Shown here: piece by piece, positions 13,303-14,155 of the stretch
Position numbering within the stretch: position 1 is the first letter of the stretch
How the letters are laid out: each line of letters begins with the position of its first letter
DNA from: Syntrophales bacterium
GTDB lineage: Bacteria; Desulfobacterota; Syntrophia; Syntrophales; UBA5619
Assembly (NCBI GenBank): GCA_028712015.1
Contig: JAQTRB010000019.1
Coordinates: 1-14,155 of the forward strand
DNA length: 14,155 nucleotides
Direction of reading: 5' to 3'
Translations under genes and position numbers: made by a program
The notes under the pieces: model-generated
Databases searched by the model: none
Seen by the model: the letters and a program-made list of their open reading frames with translations, nothing else
What the model was told of the DNA's origin: nothing

Positions 13303-14155
13303 ATGACGCTGGTATTGATCCTGTTTATTCTCTTTATGCTCATGGGAATGCCGGTCGCTTTTGCATTCGGCATCTCCGGCGTCGTCTTCTTTTTTCAGCA
13401 ACCGACGCTGCCGCTGACCATGCCCGTACAACAGGTGCTTTCCCAAACGCAGAACTTCCTGCTGCTGGCCATTCCGCTGTTCGTTTTGGCCGGCAACCTG
13501 CTCAACGAAACCGGCCTGACCGAACGGGTCATGAGGCTGGCCTCGGTTCTCACGGGACATATGCGCGGGGGGACGGCGCAAAGCAACATGGTGATCGCCG
13601 CATCGCTGGGCGGAATCACCAGTTCCGCGATCGGCGACGCCACCATGCTCTCGCGGATCCTGGGACCGGGCATGATGAAACAGGGCTATTCCGGAGGGTT
13701 CTCGGCATCGGTCATCGGCTGCAGTTCGCTGATCACGACGATGATCCCTCCCGGCATCGGCCTGGTTTTATACGGCAGCATCGCCGAAGTATCGATCGGA
13801 CGGTTGTTTGCGGCCGGGATGATCCCCGGCCTGCTGATGACGGTCTTCCTGATGGCTGCGGTCGGTTTGAGGGCAAAACAAAAAGGGTATCCCCCCGAAA
13901 GGGAAACGCGGGCTTCTCTGAAGGAGATTGCGAAAACGTTCGTCGATTGCGTTTGGGCCTTCCTCTTCCCGGTCATCCTGATCGCCGGATTGCGATTCGG
14001 CATGTTTACCCCCTCCGAAGCCGGGGCCTTCGCATGCGTCTACGCCATTGTGATCGGTACGATCGTCTACCGGCAGTTTTCGTGGAAGAAATTGGTCCAA
14101 ACCCTGGAGAGCACGGTGGTCGATATGGGAATGATCATGTTGCTCATCGCCCTGT
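13303..14155 (+). CDS. TRAP transporter large membrane subunit, DctM family (3' end beyond window)
   Basis: Transport subunit of the second TRAP system. The first 284 residues are visible of the usual 425-430; the frame is open to the window edge. Motifs: MGMPVAFAFGISG (14-26), LLLAIPLFVLAGNLLNETG (53-71), GGITSSAIGDATMLS (103-117), MIPPGIGLVLYGSIAEVSIG (147-166) and FTPSEAGAFACVYA (235-248), matching the order seen in the DctM at 4835-6118 but with many differences (GITSSAIGDA instead of GMSGSAIADA). About seven hydrophobic segments are present so far. The ATG at 13303 has AGAGG seven bases upstream. Order here is the canonical P-Q-M. Confidence 0.93.
   Translation, partial: MTLVLILFILFMLMGMPVAFAFGISGVVFFFQQPTLPLTMPVQQVLSQTQNFLLLAIPLFVLAGNLLNETGLTERVMRLASVLTGHMRGGTAQSNMVIAASLGGITSSAIGDATMLSRILGPGMMKQGYSGGFSASVIGCSSLITTMIPPGIGLVLYGSIAEVSIGRLFAAGMIPGLLMTVFLMAAVGLRAKQKGYPPERETRASLKEIAKTFVDCVWAFLFPVILIAGLRFGMFTPSEAGAFACVYAIVIGTIVYRQFSWKKLVQTLESTVVDMGMIMLLIAL

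Overview
The window is a sugar-acid (hexuronate) catabolism locus of what is probably a Gram-negative, likely anaerobic bacterium. The evidence for this is two TRAP-type periplasmic transport systems plus a third, partial binding protein, Sec signal peptides on all three binding proteins, Shine-Dalgarno sites of the AGGAG type, sigma70-like promoters and a G+C content that looks to be in the high fifties. By eye, a Desulfobacterota- or Synergistota-like host would fit, but nothing here fixes the taxon. I see no rRNA, tRNA, CRISPR, insertion sequence, phage gene or origin. Function calls rest on motif recognition; no database search was run.

Left part, minus strand (8278 down to 1): an IclR-family regulator is followed by a TRAP transporter in the unusual order DctP, DctM, DctQ. 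Next come a KDPG aldolase with an extra C-terminal glyoxalase/VOC-like domain, KDG kinase (kdgK), 5-keto-4-deoxyuronate isomerase (kduI) and a KduD-type dehydrogenase, then the start of another TRAP binding protein that leaves the window. Gaps from DctM to the last DctP are -4 to 58 bases, which indicates one operon. The enzymes form a complete route: 5-keto-4-deoxyuronate to 2,5-diketo-3-deoxygluconate (KduI), to KDG (KduD), to KDPG (KdgK), to pyruvate and glyceraldehyde-3-phosphate (aldolase). The regulator has its own promoter, with a striking GTTCC/GGAAC operator at the expected transcription start, so it probably represses itself and perhaps the whole operon.

Middle (8528-10479): an SDR-family dehydrogenase resembling the SDR-type D-mannonate oxidoreductase (fructuronate reductase, UxuB/YjmF of Bacillus) is divergent from a second IclR regulator. 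The 317-base gap between them holds a good promoter for each direction. If the call is right, this step feeds fructuronate towards mannonate and then KDG, joining the same lower pathway.

Right part, plus strand (9694-14155): the second IclR regulator, a third SDR dehydrogenase of unknown substrate, and a second TRAP transporter in the normal order DctP, DctQ, DctM (the last cut by the window end). A perfect 17-bp hairpin sits between dctP and dctQ. The likely theme is uptake and oxidation or reduction of another sugar acid. No polysaccharide lyase or unsaturated glycuronyl hydrolase is present, so the cell may import monomers or small oligomers released elsewhere.
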